Assembly (NCBI GenBank): GCA_965120355.1
Contig: CBCPMX010000096.1
Span: 1-7,699 of the forward strand
Reading direction: 5' to 3'
DNA: 7,699 nucleotides
From: CBCPMX01 sp965120355
Lineage (GTDB): Bacteria > Bacillota > Clostridia > Oscillospirales > Oscillospiraceae
Below the pieces are notes generated by a model, which saw only the letters and a program-made list of their open reading frames with translations, did no database searches and was not told where the DNA came from. Of the stretch, positions 5,221-7,699 are shown one piece after another. Within the stretch, counting starts at the first letter, position 1. Each line of letters starts with the position of its first letter. The translations under genes were made by a program, and so were the position numbers.

Positions 5221-7467
5221 ATGATTACCATTCGCAACGAAGGCGTTTTTTATCGCGGCGGAAACCTGCTGCCGGTGCATGAGGGCGCGGCGCTGGGGCT
5301 GACGCCGGAGGCCGGCCGCCAGGCTACCATGGCCTACGGCATTCTCAAGGCCCACAACACCGCCCCCACCATGGAGCATCTGAAGATCCGATTCGACGCC
5401 ATGGCATCTCACGACATCACCTATGTCGGCATTATCCAGACAGCCCGGGCCTCCGGCCTGGAGCGGTTCCCGCTGCCCTATGTGCTGACCAACTGTCACA
5501 ACAGCCTGTGCGCTGTAGGCGGCACCATCAACGAAGACGACCACCTGTTTGGGTTGTCTGCCGCAAAAAAATATGGTGGAGAATTTGTTCCCGCCCATCA
5601 GTCCGTGATCCACTCCTATATGCGGGAGATGTACGCCGGCGGCGGCAAAATGATCATTGGTTCCGATTCCCACACCCGCTACGGCGCGTATGGCACCATG
5701 GCCATCGGCGAGGGCGGGCCGGAACTGGTGAAGCAGCTGCTGCAAAAGACCTATGACATCGACTATCCCCGGGTTATTGGCATCTATCTCGAGGGCGCGC
5801 CCCGCCCCGGCGTCGGCCCGCAGGACGTGGCTCTGGCTCTGGTGGGCGCTACGTTCCAGGCCGGCACCGTCAAAAACGCCGTCATGGAATTCTTTGGCCC
5901 CGGTATCGCCAATCTGGCCATGGACTACCGCAACGGCATTGACGTCATGACCACCGAGACCTCCTGTCTCAGTTCCATCTGGCAGACCGATGAAACTGTC
6001 CGCGAGGCTCTGACCATCCATGGCCGCGGCGGCGAGTATCAGGAACTGGCCCCCGGCGACGGAGCGTACTATGACGGTTTGATCCGCGTGGATCTGAGCA
6101 AGGTGGAACCCATGATCGCCTTGCCCTTCCACCCTTCCAATACCTATACCATCCGGGAGTTCAACGCCAATTTGGAGGAAATTCTCCATCAGGTGGATCG
6201 GGACACGGCGGAGCAGCTGGAGCTGAAAACACCCCCGGTATCTCTGACCAAGAAGATCCGGAACGGCAAGTTCTACGCCGACCAGGGCGTCATTGCCGGC
6301 TGCTCCGGCGGTATGTACCAGAATTTGACGCAGGTGGCCAAACTCCTGGACGGGGCCGCCCTGGGCAGCGACGCCTTCTGGCTGTCGGTCTATCCGGCTT
6401 CCCAGCCGGTACTCATGGAGCTGGGCCGCACCGGAGCCCTGAACAGCCTGCTGGCTGCCGGCGTGTCCGTCCGCACAGCCTTCTGTGGCCCCTGCTTCGG
6501 GGCGGGGGATGTGCCGGCCAACGGCGCGTTCTCCATCCGCCACTCTACCCGCAACTTCCCCAATCGGGAAGGCTCCAAGCCCGGCGACGGCCAGATCTCC
6601 TATGTGGCCCTCATGGACGCCCGCTCCATTGCCGCCTCCGCCCTCAACGGCGGCGCCATCACTTCCGCCATGGACCTGCCGGAGCCGCCGGTGGACGCGC
6701 CCCGGGTGGCCTACCACTTTCACACTGCCCCCTATGACGCCCGGGTCTATCACGGCGTGGGCAACCCCCAGCCGGACGAGCCTCTGGTCTTCGGCCCCAA
6801 TATCGCCGACTGGCCGGAACAGATTCCCATGCCGGAAAATCTCCTGCTGACCGTAGCCGCCGCCATCTATGACCCGGTGACCACCACCGACGAGCTGATT
6901 CCCTCCGGCGAGACGTCCTCCTACCGCTCCAACCCCTTGAAGCTGTCGGAATTCGCCCTGAGCCGTAAGGATCCTCAATACGTGGGCCGCGCCAAAACCA
7001 TCCTCAATGTGGAAAAGCTGCGCCGCGCCAACCCCATGACGCCGGAAGTCAAAAAGGTCATGGCCGGCTACGATCCCCATACCACTGGTCTTGGCTCTGT
7101 GATCATGTCCATTCACCCCGGTGACGGCTCCGCCCGGGAACAGGCGGCCTCCTGCCAGCGGGTGCTGGGCGGCTGTGCCAATATCTGCGAGGACTACGCC
7201 ACCAAGCGCTACCGCTCCAACGTCATCAACTGGGGGATGGTTCCCTTTACCGTCACGGATATTGCCGGTTATGACATTCAGCCTGGCGACCGGCTCTACA
7301 TCCCCGGCATTCGGGCCGCCCTGGAGGGAGACACCTCAGCCGTGATGGCCACCCTACTGCGGATCAACGGCGAGAGCGCCCCCATTCAGCTGAAGCTGGA
7401 AAACCTGAGCCGGGAAGAGCGGGACATCATCCTGTCGGGCTGCCTGATCAATTATTACGCCCGCTGA
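5221..7467 (+). CDS. Aconitase-superfamily hydratase (YbhJ-like), substrate unknown
   Basis: The protein has 748 residues, close to mitochondrial aconitase length, with the aconitase order of domains 1-3, a linker and swivel domain 4. The [4Fe-4S] ligands are in place: Cys361 (AGCSGG) and Cys422/Cys425 (CGPC). Other matches by eye: SDSH (148-151) for the aconitase D165-S166-H167 site, Arg444 and Arg449 in 'STRNFPNR' for R447/R452, 'TTTDE' and Arg569 for the R580 region, and GDGSAREQAA (634-643), with Ser637 for catalytic Ser642 and Arg639 for R644. Differences: the D100-H101 pair reads Cys92-His93, SCTNS becomes GCSGG, the residue before Arg444 is Thr rather than Asn, and Asp241 replaces Glu262. 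It should be a cytoplasmic Fe-S (de)hydratase acting on a carboxylic acid, but these changes argue against assuming citrate/isocitrate. It is not split like LeuC/LeuD. It appears to be a monocistronic gene with its own promoter. Confidence 0.9.
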   Translation: MITIRNEGVFYRGGNLLPVHEGAALGLTPEAGRQATMAYGILKAHNTAPTMEHLKIRFDAMASHDITYVGIIQTARASGLERFPLPYVLTNCHNSLCAVGGTINEDDHLFGLSAAKKYGGEFVPAHQSVIHSYMREMYAGGGKMIIGSDSHTRYGAYGTMAIGEGGPELVKQLLQKTYDIDYPRVIGIYLEGAPRPGVGPQDVALALVGATFQAGTVKNAVMEFFGPGIANLAMDYRNGIDVMTTETSCLSSIWQTDETVREALTIHGRGGEYQELAPGDGAYYDGLIRVDLSKVEPMIALPFHPSNTYTIREFNANLEEILHQVDRDTAEQLELKTPPVSLTKKIRNGKFYADQGVIAGCSGGMYQNLTQVAKLLDGAALGSDAFWLSVYPASQPVLMELGRTGALNSLLAAGVSVRTAFCGPCFGAGDVPANGAFSIRHSTRNFPNREGSKPGDGQISYVALMDARSIAASALNGGAITSAMDLPEPPVDAPRVAYHFHTAPYDARVYHGVGNPQPDEPLVFGPNIADWPEQIPMPENLLLTVAAAIYDPVTTTDELIPSGETSSYRSNPLKLSEFALSRKDPQYVGRAKTILNVEKLRRANPMTPEVKKVMAGYDPHTTGLGSVIMSIHPGDGSAREQAASCQRVLGGCANICEDYATKRYRSNVINWGMVPFTVTDIAGYDIQPGDRLYIPGIRAALEGDTSAVMATLLRINGESAPIQLKLENLSREERDIILSGCLINYYAR

Positions 7468-7490
7468 ACTGCCGGAATATCTCCAAAAGC

Positions 7491-7533
7491 AGCGCAAACA
7501 GGCACGGAGCTTCGCTCCGTGCCTGTTTGCGCT
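7491..7533. terminator. Perfect 20-bp hairpin after the hydratase, no plus-strand U-tract
   Basis: The arm at 7491-7510 (AGCGCAAACAGG...) pairs perfectly with 7514-7533 around a TTC loop, 23 bases after the stop at 7467. In the plus direction it is followed by CAGCTTGTC, so it lacks the U-run of an intrinsic terminator. In the minus direction it is followed by GCTTTTGG, a short U-run. It may stop transcription arriving from the right, protect the 3' end of the hydratase mRNA, or work with a factor. Confidence 0.6.
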
Positions 7534-7621
7534 CAGCTTGTCAAACCCAGTGGCTGCGGCACTGGTTTCCGTCCGCTGTCTTCTGATCTGCTCAGGAGAA
7601 ATGAATTTGCCCGGTGACATT

Positions 7622-7675
7622 CGCAGCCCATTGCGTAGCAGGGACGCCGCCAGGCATCAATCCGCAGCCCATTGC
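7622..7675. repeat. Direct repeat of a 13-mer, 41 bases apart
   Basis: CGCAGCCCATTGC occurs at 7622-7634 and again at 7663-7675. The bases after the first copy (GTAGCAGGG) do not form the fold seen at the second copy, so one may be a decayed or partial unit of the same element. Confidence 0.6.
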
Positions 7676-7697
7676 CGCGCAATGGGCCGCAAATTTT
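7664..7697 (+). terminator. Second hairpin, terminator-like, at the window end
   Basis: GCAGCCCATTGC (7664-7675) pairs with GCAATGGGCCGC (7679-7690), 11 of 12 positions matching, around a 3-base CGC loop. AAATTTTAT follows. The T-run is short and delayed by three A residues, so plus-strand termination would be modest. It could be the real end of the hydratase transcript, or a palindromic repeat unit. Confidence 0.45.
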
Positions 7698-7699
7698 AT

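Larger units (their letters stand above)
7534..7699. other. Noncoding 3' flank
   Basis: I see no convincing gene here. Short open frames lack Shine-Dalgarno sites and recognisable sequence. The visible structure is the duplicated 13-mer and the second hairpin, listed separately. The next gene lies beyond the window. Confidence 0.5.

Noticed and set aside
4978..7116. 712-codon open frame antisense to the hydratase
   Set aside because: The composition is antisense-type (Gly/His/Val/Gln rich) with no domain, and it is fully overlapped by the hydratase, whose catalytic motifs are intact.
7354..7620. 88-codon minus-strand frame over the hydratase 3' end
   Set aside because: It crosses the 20-bp hairpin and the hydratase C-terminus and has no recognisable sequence.

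Overview
The window looks like a chromosome segment from a Gram-positive gut anaerobe of the Clostridia, most likely Oscillospiraceae (Oscillibacter/Flavonifractor-like). That placement is an inference from GC-rich genes with strong AGGAGG-type Shine-Dalgarno sites, TRTGn extended -10 promoters, and a gene content typical of that group: a TetM-like translation GTPase, a lipoprotein carboxylesterase and an aconitase-family hydratase. No rRNA, tRNA or CRISPR is visible.

Layout. Positions 1-348 hold the 3' end of a large serine recombinase. It is visibly more AT-rich than the rest and is probably the edge of an integrated mobile element. A sigma-A-type promoter (375-403) and a strong RBS then lead into 440-3046. 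This gene encodes an EF-G/TetM-type ribosomal-protection GTPase fused at its C-terminus to a YacP/Rae1-type NYN endoribonuclease domain. Its transcription ends at a near-ideal intrinsic terminator (3238-3291). Convergent to it, on the minus strand, 4894-3299 encodes a secreted lipoprotein type-B carboxylesterase with a complete catalytic triad. A divergent intergenic region (4895-5220) carries a minus-strand promoter with an overlapping inverted repeat, a possible dispersed repeat (4983-5065), and a plus-strand promoter. The plus-strand promoter drives 5221-7467, an aconitase-superfamily hydratase that keeps the [4Fe-4S] cysteines and the catalytic serine but has altered substrate-contact residues. 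The 3' flank (7468-7699) holds a perfect 20-bp-stem hairpin without a U-tract, plus a duplicated 13-mer, one copy of which lies in a second hairpin.

The three complete genes appear to be separate transcription units rather than an operon, and nothing in the sequence ties them into one pathway. The most interesting item is the GTPase-nuclease fusion. It joins a factor expected to enter the ribosomal A site with a nuclease whose stand-alone homologue (Rae1) cleaves mRNA in the A site. The loop that in TetM dislodges tetracycline is replaced, so ribosome rescue, quality control or protection from another inhibitor is more plausible than simple tetracycline resistance. This is inference and untested.
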